Counted from the stretch's first letter, positions 28,501 through 61,189 are shown. The stretch is 64,000 nucleotides of DNA from Oncomelania hupensis (GCA_036898135.1 CM072512.1:18001618-18065617); one strand, 5' to 3'. The notes: generated by a model from the letters alone, not told the origin. Made by a program: numbers and translations.

Positions 28501-28890
28501 AGATGAGGTGCTACAGAAGACTTCTGTGCATTTCCTATACCCAACACATCACCAACGACGAAGTCCGACAGACCATCACACAAGCCATTGGACAACACGA
28601 TGACCTGCTCACAGTGGTGAAGAAACGGAAACTCCGATGGTATGGCCACGTCACCAGATCATCAGGCCTTGCAAAGACCATTCTGCAAGGCACAGTGCAA
28701 GGAGGTAGAAGAAGGGGGAGACCGAAAAAGAGGTGGGTGGACAACATTCGAGAATGGACTGGTTTGACACTGAGCGAAGCCATGAGGGCTGCTGAGGACA
28801 GAGAAAGATGGAGTATGCTGGTTAAACGATCATCTGTGGTGCCCCTACGACCTTCGGGTTATGGGACAGGATAGGACAGGATAGGATTTT
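25575..28890 (+). mobile_element. Near-full-length RTE-like non-LTR retrotransposon (LINE), best copy in window
   Basis: A G+C-richer 5' leader, one long ORF with endonuclease and reverse transcriptase, and a 3' end in a GGATA/GGACA tandem tail without poly(A), as in RTE-like LINEs. Other copies lie at 2332-5312, 17709-19385, 40494-42140, 58120-58300 and 61190-61478; those reaching the 3' end finish in the same GGATA motif. It sits inside a TIR element (25109-29157). The exact 5' end is not clear. Confidence 0.85.
25818..28874 (+). pseudogene. LINE ORF: APE-type endonuclease plus reverse transcriptase, two nonsense codons
   Basis: Endonuclease: TWNVRTL near residue 51, GDWNAKVG near 187, QIDYIM, SDHDLV near 285. 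Reverse transcriptase: KSAGVDNIPAELL, DFKKAFDRVWH near 655, RQGCLLSPTLFNIFLE, FADDIDGLAG near 754 (catalytic Asp pair intact). C-terminus: KLRWYGHVTRS, RGRPKKRW and SSVVPLRPS. The frame stays open for 880 codons, then TAG at 28458-28460 (Trp in sister copies) and TGA at 28482-28484 (CGA Arg in sister copies, a CpG-type change), after which the same frame runs to TAG at 28872. Recently inactivated rather than old. Confidence 0.88.
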
Positions 28891-29203
28891 TTTTTACACG
28901 CAAGATAAAGGCTGTTAGCTGAGTTCACTCTTTTTTTTTAACACGCAAGCAAAAGGCTTTTACCTGAGAGTTGGTCACGCAAACGGTCATGTACAACAAA
29001 CCCATGAGTGAAATCTCTTTAGGTGGGGGTATATTCCGGGCGCGAGGGGTATGACCTGGCCTAGGCTGATCTATACCCAGGGGGTTAAACCCGCCTAGGC
29101 TACATTATACCCAGGGTATAAAGTAGCCAGGGGTATATTCCGGCCTGTTACACCGGCTACCTGATGTCAGAGCGGTATTAATGATGACGTCGCACGAAAG
29201 TTA

Positions 29204-29752
29204 GTTAGTTATTCATTGCTTACAGAGTCCAGCAGACTGCAAAGAGCCGAATCAGGACCACAAAATCAAGACCACAACTTCGCTGAAAGAGGACCCATCT
29301 CTAATCCGCATAAAAGATCTATCTGCCAAAACAACCCTAGTGGAAGCACTGAAAGCAATCCACACAATAAAGACATCCAATGCAGGGGACACTGAGGCCA
29401 TACTCTAATTTATCGAACCCCCGTTTACAAAAACAAAATAAAATACAAATATCATTATAAAATATCAACCAAACACATACATATAAAATGCCTACATTGC
29501 CAAATAATAACATCATAGGACCATTTGGCAGAGAGAGTCCAATTTTCCCAAGCTGATCGAACAGACCTCACGCACAAATGAGGAGTTTTGTCCCAGAAGA
29601 GTTTTCAAGAAAAAAGGTTGGTGACTGGTCTAGCGAAGAAGAAGATAGTATAATAGTTTGATAGAACAGAGTATGAATGAGAAAGAACAAATGAGAAAGA
29701 CAGTGACAGTGGGTTACTATTTATACTGAAACCCCCGGCACCCCTACAGGGG
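29204..29752 (-). mobile_element. R1 retroposon copy
   Basis: Tail (TTAG)n then the complete module series to GAAACCCCCGGCACCCC. It lies about 50 bases outside the TIR element's right end. Confidence 0.75.
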
Positions 29753-30109
29753 GATCGCACGAAACCATGAATTATTTTCAGTACTTAAAAAATAATAATT
29801 ATAATTTACTACCCGCAAAACACTGTATTGTTTTTTAGTTTACACTAACACAAAAGATAACAGGGTCTTGTTCAATCAGAGAAAGGTCTGACAGTTTGAT
29901 TCCGACAATTCATTTTAAGAAAATGCAAAAGAATATTATCTACCATATTTCAAATATTCTTCTTAATAATTGTCCTTTGTACAGCAGTAAAGGATTTCTA
30001 AAGTTTTAGTTGTATAAAATAATGTCCACTTGCAAAATCAAATACAACAATATGAAAAAAAAAAGCATAATAAAAAATAATTTTTTTTTTTTAATCTGCA
30101 GTAAGGAGA

Positions 30110-30378
30110 AGTTAGTTATTCCTTGGTTACACTACAGAGTCAAGTGGACTACAAAGAGCCAAATCAGGACCACAAAATCAAGACAACTTGGCTGAAAGAG
30201 GACTCACACGCAAATGAGGAGTTTTGTTCCAGAAGAGTTTTCAAGAAAAAAGGTAGGTGACTGGTCTAGCGAAGAAGAAGACAGTATAGTAGATTGATGG
30301 AACAGAGTAAAAATGAGAAAGAACAAATGAGAAAGACAGTGACAGTGGGAATTTAAAGCACTAAATTTCCAGAAAGGA
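30110..30378 (-). mobile_element. R1 retroposon copy, shortened
   Basis: 3' module, internal deletion, and 5' half up to ACTAAATTTCCAGAAAGG. Confidence 0.7.
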
Positions 30379-30540
30379 GAACTTTCCAAAAGATTACAAA
30401 TGTCAAAGAAGCCAGCAGCCAAATTCAAAACAACAAAGACAGTCATGTAACAGCGCATGAGAGATCAGACAAGCATTTTAATTTTGTTTTTTGAAGTTCC
30501 ATTACAGCATGTAAGTTTACAGTATTTATAAAAGCAGTAA

Positions 30541-32128
30541 TACATTACATTACATGATTATTGCTTTAGGTCCAGCGGACTCTTTCGAGCCAAATCAGGA
30601 CGGGACAACCCCTGATCCGCATAAAAGATCTGCTGAAACAACCCTAGTGGTAAAACTGAAAGCTCTCCACCAGCCAGTCACATTACAATAAAGACATCCC
30701 ACGCAGGGGACGCTGAGGCTGTACTCTAATTTATCGAACCCCCGTTTACAAAAACAAAAAAAGAATACAAACACCATTATAAAATATCAACAAAACACAT
30801 ACATATAAAATGCCTACATTGCTAAATAATAACATCATAGGAAGCCCTAGTGACCACCTGGCAGAAAGCGTCCAATATTCCCAAGCTGATCCAACAGACC
30901 TCATACACAAATAAGGAGTCTTGTCCCGGAAGAGTTTTCAAGAAAAATTTAAAAGGTAGGTGACTGTGTGACGATACAGACTCAAATAATCAACCACGCG
31001 CCTATGAATCGAGAAGAATGAATGAATGTAGTGTGGGTATGACGCAATCAAATATAAATGATGTGAATCGCTGTGACGTCATATATATTTCAGCCCGGCT
31101 CTTCAGAACAAGTTGACCATGTTTTATTCTCTTCCAAAAAATAAAACTTGGAAAGTAAAATGAACAGTTAATTTTTCAGGACACTTATTTAAATTATAAC
31201 CTATCAATATTCATGGAAAGATTATAACTCCGTGTTAGTGACGCCTAGCAACCGAGAGAATAGTTGTCTTTGGAGACCTTTAGCAACAGCAGTTGGAAAC
31301 GGAGGCTGTAAACCGCAACAACTAGATTTGTGACCAGAACAAGAAACAGTGGGATTAACAGGGTACACCTTGCCAACTCGCTTCATACACCGTCTGGGTG
31401 CACGTACTGCACTTCCGCAGTCCGCGGGTGTTATTTTCTTTTTACTTTGTGCAAGAGGAATACATCAAATGTGATGTCAGCGAAGAGGGGAGTTTTCGTT
31501 ATCAACTAGCGTTCATCGTCCTCCATTGACTGTCCACGTTACTGTTCATTATTTATTGGTCTTCACCGTTCCGTCATGTCGTCAACCGACGACCGTTCTG
31601 CGTTCGCCGTCGTCCTTCATCGGTTCTTCTCCGTCGTCCGCTCTCATTTATCCTTCATCGTCTCTTCACCGTTGATTCTTCACCGACTTTAGCTAAGTAA
31701 TGACGATATTTGCCTGCCAACGAAACATGGACAAATCTCGCTGACAGGCAGCATCTGAATTGTTAATATATTTTGTTCTTTTTGTTTAGTAAATTAATGA
31801 ATACACATCACGTTCCATCGAATCATCTCATTAATAAATGTTGAAAATTTAAGAAAAATAGAGTCATATCTTTTTTGTATGAAAAAAGCAGGTGATGGAA
31901 GAGACTTCATTCTCTTATTTATTTTCTTAGGGCATAGTTATCTGCCCCATCACCGATAATACGTGACAGACTGGTCTAGCGAAGAAGAAGATAATATAGC
32001 AGATTGATAGAACAGAGCAGGAATGAGAAAGAACAAAGGAGAAAGACAGCGACAGTGGGAATTTAAAGCACTAAATTTCCAGAAAGTGGGGATACTATTT
32101 ATACTGAAACCCCCGGCACCCCAACGGG
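30541..32128 (-). mobile_element. R1 retroposon copy split by the 1002-bp solo LTR
   Basis: R1 parts at 30541-30966 and 31969-32128; together they form a full copy with tail (CATTA)n. Confidence 0.8.
30967..31968. mobile_element. Solo LTR, 1002 bp, inserted in an R1 repeat, TSD GACTG
   Basis: An R1 copy is cut inside GTGACTGGTCTAG: GACTG occurs at 30962-30966 and again at 31969-31973, and the insert runs TGTGACGATACAG to ATACGTGACA (TG...CA). Removing it restores the R1 sequence seen in sister copies. No coding sequence. A long LTR; orientation uncertain. Confidence 0.8.
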
Positions 32129-32129
32129 G

Positions 32130-33599
32130 GTATAAAAGCAGCAAAGAAAAAATGCTGAACTTGCGTTGACTATTCTGACCACAAACAAAAAAATATTAAT
32201 GAAATACACAAAACTGCTACTAGTAAACAATATGCTAACCCTACTGTTATTCAGTCTGAAATAAATGAACAAACAGCATGTAAAGTGTAAGTTGCCATGG
32301 ACTTTCCAAATAGGAAATAACAATTGACAGATACATGAGATCAGAATGAAAAACTATCAATACATACAGTGACTCTTTATAAATAATACAGTCAAAAGAT
32401 TTGAAGTTGAATGCATCCTTGATTTCTGGCAAGAAAAATGTTCGTTTAGGAAATATATATATTTGAAGAATTAAAGTACTAAACATATTTTTTAAAAAAC
32501 AAAAAACAAAACAAAACCAACATCAACAACAACAACAAAAACATTCGCAATATTTGTACAAAATAATGGATTGTGAGGAACATATATACGATGAATCTAT
32601 GCAGTCGTTGTCTATCTACATTATATAGGAACACAAATGCATATGCAACTAAAACACTTTGGAGATCACCAAAAGAAACGCGTATATGGCAATTAAAATG
32701 CAAGCTGACACATGACATGTGTGCTATATATAATCTCAACACAACATTACATTATCAATACACCAATAAAAAGACATCAAAGAAATTACACAAAAGGATG
32801 CCTACAGCCAGCAACAAAAACAATCCTGTCATTTGTACAGCAGGAAATAAACTTACTACTGACTACATTACTTTGGTTCACACAATAAACTACTTATAAA
32901 ATATTAAGTAAATTAAAGATTATTTACAAACCATCACTTAAATAATTAAATACATATTTACATCAGTAGTCAGAAGTGAACATGCAAACTCTATAAATTA
33001 AATATTAATTATAAATAATAATATAACTTAAGCAAATGAATTGTGATCACTTTAAATAACTAAATTACAATTACCACAATACCAAAGCTGCAAGAAACAT
33101 GGATTTCCTTCATCTTGATTTTGTAAGTCACAGAAACTCAAAACAGACACATTTCTGTATTACTTCTGTTCAAGCTTACAAAAAGGTTAAAAAAAAAAAA
33201 CACATGATTTTTGAGCAAATAATTACAAGAATTTCTTCATAACAAATAAAATCATACATAAAATAATCACAGACAAAAGAAAACCAACAAAGATTCCTGA
33301 ATCTTTGACCAGATCTGCAACCACAAAATTCTTAAAAGTACAATAATCAACCAACACTTATCACAATAGCCCAAAAGAGGTACCCAAGAATTAACACAAA
33401 TTTAAAATTTAACACAGAAAAATAAATAAATAGGCAGTACTACAAGACAGCACTATGAGTCCATACAAAATTCCATAAAGTCGATCTTGCCTATACGTTT
33501 CAAGGCAATTTACCCATAGTCACGTTTGTGGTACCTGTCAGTGAAAGTATTTTTACGGTCATGACGGTCAACAACTGTCTTTATAAATATAATACAGTT
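32130..33599. other. Intergenic AT-rich sequence, no gene seen
   Basis: A-rich on the plus strand. Could be a T-rich 3'UTR of a minus-strand gene (see 34900-35000), but there is no coding end to support it. Confidence 0.3.
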
Positions 33600-34392
33600 A
33601 ATGAGACCCGGATGTGAGCGTCCGATGTGAAAAACCAATTCACAAGGGCCCTGAGCAAGGCCATGTGCATCATTAAAGACCCCACCCACCCCCTGTGCCC
33701 CCTCTTCCAGTGTCTTCCGTCCGGGGTTCGACTCAGGACAATGCAATGCCGAACAGTTCGCTTCAGTTCCACTTTCATCCCTACTGCAATTACCCTTTTC
33801 AATTCAACCAACAAACGCTGATGGCTCTGCTCAGGACACCTCACCACCCTCAAATTAATAACCCCATCATTTATTTTTATCTGATTAATTGCTTTTACAA
33901 TCAAACTTGTATGTTTTACTTTACTACCCACATGTCCATTGATAATTATTGTGTTTGTAAGTGTGAGTGTATTACCTTATTTGTCAAGGACTGTTTGGTA
34001 TTTTTTATCTCGTTATAGTTGTTTATGATGTGTTCTGTGTGGACGAGTGCACGGCTGCAGTGATGAGTGGGCAAATGTAGTGCGTGAGTGTGTTGTAACT
34101 GCGCGAGGCTTTTATGACTGAAATAATAGTGCCTATTCTTTAGTCCTACTTCTTACCTGTAATATTTTTACCTGCAAGAGGCGTTCACTCAATCAATGCA
34201 TAATTAAATTATGTACGGATGATGTGCGTACGGATCCTATGCTTTCTCAACCTCTTATATCAGTCTGTGTCTTATTATTGTTCATTATAATTGTCTTGTT
34301 GTGTGGAGCCATAATATAATATAATGTGATGAGACTTGTACAATATTTCCATTCCTGTGGTAATACAGATGTGTTGAATTGAATTGAATTGA
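33600..34392 (+). mobile_element. 3' end of another non-LTR retrotransposon with (GAATT)n tail
   Basis: The frame at 33627-33821 reads KDPTHPLCPLFQCLPSGVRL and RTVRFSSTFIPTAITLFNST, the C-terminal pattern (LPSGxRxR, CRTxR, SFIPxAIxLLN) of a marine-invertebrate LINE group. About 550 bases of 3'UTR follow and end in a GAATT tandem repeat at 34375-34392. Confidence 0.65.
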
Positions 34393-34899
34393 ATTCAGTA
34401 AGTCAAAACGTTTAACAGGCTTTCCTGTTTGTGACGCAGATACAGAAATGAAGATGGGTGGAGTATGTGATCTGATGGTGTGGTATTTCATCCGTCACAA
34501 TATATGGTATTAGCATGCACTGACAACCTTTACAAAAGGCAATGGATCAATTTCTATCAAGACCACACGTGATTTACAGGGTTTGTGATGTAAGGGGGGA
34601 TTCTCCATTTTTTTGTAGCGTTTTCAATTACAATCTGCAATCTCCAGAAACATGAACTTCGCTTGGGTTTATGCTGGTTCTAAAGAAAAAGGAGTGTGAG
34701 TTTAGACTACAGTTTGGGTATACACTTAAATCCACAAGAACCCTTTTAATGATCTGTAGAGGAAGATATGTGTATAGGGTTTCATTCAGATAATGATGTG
34801 TCCTATGAAACAGTATACTTTCAATTGAAGTTAGCTGCCCACAATAAGGAAAAACAACAATGTGTCTCACAAAGCTCACTTTTCTAGCTAGATCTATAC

Positions 34900-35000
34900 C
34901 TGGATAACCTGTCTCAACCCATTGGACACTAGATTCCATGCTTTCACATTCTTCTGCAGTAAAGAGATTGCCTCCCTTAGCTTTGTGGAGTCAGGCTGAC
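34900..35000 (-). CDS. Orphan candidate exon, 33 codons, product unknown
   Basis: Minus strand: acceptor CTATGTAGCTCACCAG, a 101-nt open stretch reading QPDSTKLREAISLL and QKNVKAWNLVSNGL, and a good donor CAG|GTATAG. The peptide looks like an amphipathic helix from a real protein. No neighbouring exon could be linked to it, and the upstream SOCS7-like gene already has its stop at 35678. It may belong to another minus-strand gene, an old gene fragment, or be chance. Confidence 0.3.
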
Positions 35001-35677
35001 CTGGTGAGCTACATAGAAAACAGTACAAACTAATATGACAGTTAGTGGTTGTTTTAAATTGTATTTATTTTTTTAAAGAATAACACAATTCTCTCCATCT
35101 CCCCACAGCTCCAATTAATGTCTTTATGAAGTGTATGCAAATCCACGTGACCAGCAGTTAAAGGTTTACAATTTGACACCAATAATCTCTTGTCTGTTTG
35201 AATAACAAAAAGCACCACATTTTATGTACAAGTTGTATGTATGCCACAAATTCAAAAACACCAATACTGTACATTCAGTTATCATTTACTGATGTAATTA
35301 TTCAGTAACACTGAAGTAAATAAAGCTTTTAAAAAAATTTTAAAAAATAAAATATCTTATCTAAGAAAAATAATGTTATCAATTACACATATTTTCTGTT
35401 CAACAAAAGAATAAAATAATTACTATCTTTTTGTCAGAGAAGCGAGTTTGGATGGTACTGTAATTTGCAAGGTTCCCTACAAATACAAAATCAGTTTTTC
35501 ATGAAGGAAGCAAACGTTTTGAAAGTAAAGAATGGACAAAGTCAAATATGGTAAACATAAGATAAGATCCTGCCAATCTTAATCTGATACAAGGAAATAA
35601 ATAAATAAATAAATAAATGTTGATTTCTGATTCAAGATATATTACAACCATACACAAAATACTGCTGCAAATACACT
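35001..35677 (-). other. Probable 3'UTR / downstream flank of the SOCS7-like gene
   Basis: AT-rich and non-coding. The complement holds AATAAA-type signals near 35058 and in an AAAT run near 35600, either of which could end the transcript. No other gene is seen. Confidence 0.3.
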
Positions 35678-56811
<21,134 letters not shown>

Positions 56812-56869
56812 ATGTTCTATACTTGGTGACCTGTTGCTGCAGGAATGGCCTTGAAATGTTGACAAACCA

Positions 56870-57911
56870 TGATTAGCCCAGGCATCATGATACTAATTGT
56901 TCTGCACACAAAATACAGGCATCATGATCCTAATTGTCCTGTGCACACACAAAACACACACAAAGATTTATTTAAATTTGATTTTGAAGAGACACTTAAA
57001 GCTTTTTTTTTCAAGGCCTGTACACCAGTCCTTGATGTATGCGTTGAACTTGAAGCAGAATGTATCAATGATATAGGCCTAATTAATAATAGCAAATAAA
57101 TCAATACGTTTGTTACTGTTAGAACCAATAAATAAATCATAGGGAAAATGACGACAATGTTAAGCGTGCACATTATTATACAGCCAGTGAAACAACCTAG
57201 CCAACACACAAAGCATTCAACAGGAAACTAATAATTATTTCCGCATTTGTCATCATGATTAGGCCTATCCATCGATCATACAGCACAAACACTGAAACAG
57301 TAATGTATGAGATCGAATGACTCACTCGAGTCACTGCGATGTTAGTTTATTCAAGCAAAAATTAACCAAATGCACTTGCCCACAATGTGCACATTCCAAA
57401 ATAATTAATATGTCTAAAATTAGCATCACTATATATGTGTATAAAATATAATGCAATGTAAAAGATCCCTTGTTAATAATATTAAAGCTAAAGATACCTG
57501 ATGCTCCAGAATGTAAGGAAAACATTAACGAACAGGAAGTTTCATGCATTTAATATCTCGTGAGAACATACGATAATTTGAGAGAAGAACCGTAAAAAGT
57601 AGGCGTTTCATTTGACTAATAATAAACTATATAGTTACATAATAGTTATTATAATTTAAAATGTTAAAAATTAAGGAAAATATTTATAATTAACTAATAA
57701 TTGTGCTGAAATGTGAATAAGTTTACAACAATGTTAAATTTTCTCAGTTAAATATAGGCATAGTAGTTATTAAACTCACACGCATGCGCATTACTGATTA
57801 AAGACCGTTTTCAGGAGTGCGCACGCGCAGGAAGTACAATTCTAAAAGCGCATGGTACGAGAGTGTATTGTGTGCTTCAGATAGCGTTCTGTTCAAAACG
57901 CTTTAGTAATA
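56870..57911. promoter_or_regulatory. Divergent promoter region between SOCS7-like gene and NOP58
   Basis: About 1.1 kb separates the two start codons. Near NOP58 it holds ACGCATGCGCA (57780-57790) and TGCGCACGCGCA (57818-57829), both NRF1-like, the second directly followed by the ETS-like CAGGAAGTA. No TATA box is placed near the ATG, which fits a housekeeping-type promoter. On the minus strand a good donor (CATCAG|GTATCT, 57498/57497) suggests a short 5' non-coding exon of the SOCS7-like gene around 57498-57560. Confidence 0.5.
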
Positions 57912-57956
57912 ATGCTCGTGTTGTTTGAAACTGCGGCAGGATTTGCCATTTTCAAG
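57912..57956 (+). CDS. NOP58: NOP58 first coding exon (box C/D snoRNP core protein)
   Basis: ATG CTC GTG... reads MLVLFETAAGFAIFK and then a GTTGGT donor. This is the very conserved N-terminus of NOP58, the nucleolar core protein of box C/D snoRNPs that guide 2'-O-methylation of rRNA. Human NOP58 starts almost identically. The remaining exons (central NOP domain, Lys-rich tail) are not found up to the window's end, so intron 1 is longer than 6 kb. A single short exon, but the match covers all 15 residues with the correct phase-0 donor. Confidence 0.85.
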
Positions 57957-58119
57957 GTTGGTACATAAATTAACTAAATGCAGGCTGTACATAGATCTAG
58001 ATCTGTGTTGTGAACAAGTGCATGTTATTTCGACACCTAAAATTTAATGATTAAGGAATTTAAGCACCACACCGGTTCACGTGGCCCCATCATGCCCATG
58101 TGCATGGACCTATCATCCT

Positions 58120-58300
58120 TACTATTAAGTCGTTGGGGCACCACAGACGATCGTTTAACCAGCATAATCCAACTTTCTCTGTCCTCATCAATCCTGATGG
58201 CTTCGCTCAGTCTCAGTGTCAAGCCAGTCCATTCTCGAATTTTTTTTCCCTCCTCTTTTCGGTCTCTTTCGTCTTCTGGCGTTCTGCCTCCTTGCACTGC
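58120..58300 (-). mobile_element. Degenerate 3' piece of the RTE-like LINE
   Basis: The minus strand reads fragments of the LINE C-terminus (REWTGLTLRLSEAI, LVKRSSVVPQR). Diverged, no tail left. In NOP58 intron 1. Confidence 0.7.
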
Positions 58301-58324
58301 AAAGCAATAACCATCATGTAATGT

Positions 58325-59370
58325 AATCTGGACGTTTTGGCGGTGGGCACTTTCGGCGACACCGCGAAAGGTCCCATCTACTTTTCCGCCGAATCGTCAG
58401 TATGATTTCTTAATAATAAGAAAGTTCCAGTCGAAAGCGCACTGGACCTAGGTCCTTAGCCGCGCTAAAATAAACAACCACTGTAGACTGTAGTAATAAA
58501 AAAAAAAAATTTCTTTATTAATAATATTATTTTGTCTCTACTGAAACACTCAGTTTCGTTTCACTTGCCTAAATATCATATGTTTGGTTTTTTTAATAAT
58601 TTTTTTGTTTCTCGTCTGATTTTAATAAATTATAATATTTTTTAAAAAAAATATTTATTTATAATATTTTGTGTGTGGGATATTACTGCTAATGCTATTA
58701 CATCAAATTGCACTGGACGATGCTTAACATGCGAGACGGTAGCGACTGCTCTCTAAAATACGGCACTGCTGAAGAATACAGGTCGTTTCGGCGACGAGCC
58801 GTTTCGGCGATGCAGTTGGTCGTTTCGGCGGCAGTTCAATTGGGCGATAGTTCGTTCTAGACCTGCTTTGGAACTTTTAAGTTTTTGGGTCTTGACTCGG
58901 GATTAAGTTCTTGATTAGATACGAATCTGCGGACTCTACGACTCTGCGGAAGCTCGTAAAAACTGCTACTTCCTGTTTGCGGTAGTAGTCGGAACATGTG
59001 GGAGGGGTTTACAGGGGGGGGGTGGGAGGAGGGGTTAGGGTTGAATGACCGTTGACAAGTCAATTCTTATTGCATAGTTAGTTTTTTTTTATATATATAT
59101 ATATATATCTTTCTCAGTTTCTGTGAGTGATTTTTTGGGGCCTTTCGGCGGTAAACCTATGTTTCGGCGGTGTCGCTGAAAAAATTACCGCCGAAACGAC
59201 CTGCTACCCTGCTGAAACGTCCAGCCATCTAGCAATGTATAAAATATAGAACCGCCGAAATGTCTAGCCATAGGCATATAATGTATAAAATATAGTACCG
59301 CCGAAATGTCCAGCCATATGGCAATGTATAAAATACGGCACCGCCGAAGCGTCTAGCCATGTATTATATA
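58325..59370. mobile_element. CCGCCGAAA-rich element with inverted ends and subterminal tandem units
   Basis: Left end CTGGACGTTTTGGCGGTG; the right end inverted reads GGCTAGACGCTTCGGCGGTG. The right side has three to four units of about 46 bases (GCCGAAATGTCCAGCCAT, then ATGTATAAAATA). More TTTCGGCG words near 58780-58830 and 59140-59190. No ORF. In NOP58 intron 1. Confidence 0.6.
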
Positions 59371-59741
59371 TGTAATTACCTATGGTGGGTGTTTTTTTGT
59401 TTTATTTTGGTGCTAACTATTAAAACAAGGGAGACAATCTCATCACATAATAAATAAGTTATTTTCATGTGGGGAAAAAAGCAAGCGATGCATATATAAA
59501 TATTTTCAATAATGATAAATATTGAAGAATTTACCCATGACTTTTAATTATTTATATATACTTAATCCATCCTCGTAAGTTTAATTTCAATCGACACAGT
59601 CAATCTGTTATTATTTTTAGAATTAACTCTGCCGCAGTCTGCACGTGCAGGAACTAAAATTGTAAAAACCACTTTTAAAAGTATTTTATGATCGAATTTG
59701 ATATTTTTGTTGCGTTTACATGGAAATAGCGCATTATAATA

Positions 59742-60530
59742 ATAATAATAATAACGGATTTTTATATAGCGGGTACTTCAGCCTATGACCAGACTCACCT
59801 CGCTTTACATAGTCATTACATATAATAATCATTACATATAAATACATGCACTCAATAAAACATCACTTTTGCTACAATACACCAAAGATGGAACTGTAAG
59901 TGTAAAGGTACAGACTATTTACAACTATGTACATAAATTATAAAAACAAAAGACCGAAATAGACTATTTACAACTATGTGCACAAATGACAAAAAAAACA
60001 GAAATAGAATAGCAAAAACCTATTCCAGCTATTTATATGCCCGGTTAGGCCCAGGAAGAAAAACAGTATAAATATTTACAGCCGTGTATACACTTACGGA
60101 TCAGACATAGACAAAAGATGAGAGAATGGCAGCGGGATACAAATCAATCTGAATAATGCAGTTTGAAGAGGTGGGTTTTGAGGGCCTTTTTGAATGCTTG
60201 TGTTGATTGTATGTTGCGGATATGGGAGGGAAGGGAAGGGAATTCCAATGCTTAGGTGCAGAGTAAGCGAATGCACGTTGGCTGTATGTCTTAGTGCGGG
60301 TGACAGGAACCTTGAGTGTGCGAGTGTCAGCAGAAGATCTTAAAGTGCGTGAAGGGGAGTAGACAGACAGTAGATCAGCAAGGTAGGAAGGACAAGAATC
60401 TGTGAAGAAGTTGTGACAGAGAACATGAGAGAGTTTGTACTCTATGCGTGCTTGCACAGGAAGCCAGTGAAGGGAATGTAGTAGAGGTGTGATGTGATCG
60501 CGTTTCTTAGCTCGGAATACCGCCATTAAT
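59742..60530 (-). mobile_element. L2/CR1-like LINE 3' end (RT C-terminus plus tail)
   Basis: The minus strand reads KKRDHITPLLHSLHWLPVQA, YKLSHVLCHNFF, PSYLADLLSVYSPSRTLRSS and AFAYSAPKHWNSLPFPP, the typical post-RT region of L2/CR1-type LINEs. Then a 3'UTR ending CGCTATATAAAAATCCG and a (TTA)n tail at 59742. 5'-truncated. Confidence 0.8.
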
Positions 60531-60539
60531 ATTATCAGT

Positions 60540-61185
60540 ACACCAAGTTTTAGCGAGGGTGTTAATGTTCTGATTATTGCAAGTTGACATCTGTAAAACT
60601 AAAACCCATCTTTTCACTCAACGAATCAAATGCCAGGAAGCAGACATCTCATTTTGCAAGCACCCCGAAGCTAATTCCTTTTCTTGATGCTGATTAACAT
60701 GATTTATTCATGATAATTTTACGTAATTTTCCGCTTCAATTCAAAATAGCACGTAATGTCATACCCATAAAGGCATAATCCCATATTTACCTCCTGTTTT
60801 GTTGGCGCTCTCAGTCTCTGGGATTTATAATTATAACTTAGTTCATCATCATGGGTCGGATGACAAGACAACTCTTGTCATGTGTTGATCCCACTCCATG
60901 GCCATAAAAAGGCATAATTCAGGGATTTTTCAAGAAGAGCTTGCCCCGGGTAAGCAAAATCGAAAATGTCATTTTAAACTTTCCCGCTCAAAAAATTAAT
61001 TTCCTGCTCAAAAATGTACTTGCCCACATAATGAAAGCAAAAAACTAAAGAAGCGCCATTTTGGCTTTCAACATGAACACACTTTCACCAACGATTTCAT
61101 CATTGGCATATGACTCTGAGTCAGAACAATTAATTAATTAAATGTGCTGTGACATATCGCCCCACTATTATTGATAATAGCCTTA
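60540..61185. other. NOP58 intron 1, unassigned
   Basis: No exon or defined repeat; the TTTCCCGCTCAAAAAATTAA and TTCCTGCTCAAAAATGTAC words form a short local repeat near 60980-61015. Confidence 0.3.
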
Positions 61186-61189
61186 TAGG

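Larger units (their letters stand above)
25109..29157. mobile_element. TIR element with about 150-bp inverted ends, host of the LINE
   Basis: Left end CCGGTGTAGCAGGCC then repeated TATACCC/GGCCTAG words to about 25275; right end, inverted, CCGGTGTAACAGGCC with the same words from about 29025. Between them lie a 220-bp GATA array, a short TTAGGG run and the LINE. Removing the LINE and GATA array would leave roughly 700 bp. No transposase frame and no clear target duplication; superfamily unknown. Confidence 0.6.

Noticed and set aside
33510..33931. 116-codon minus-strand frame
   Set aside because: Antisense to a LINE C-terminus that reads clearly on the plus strand.
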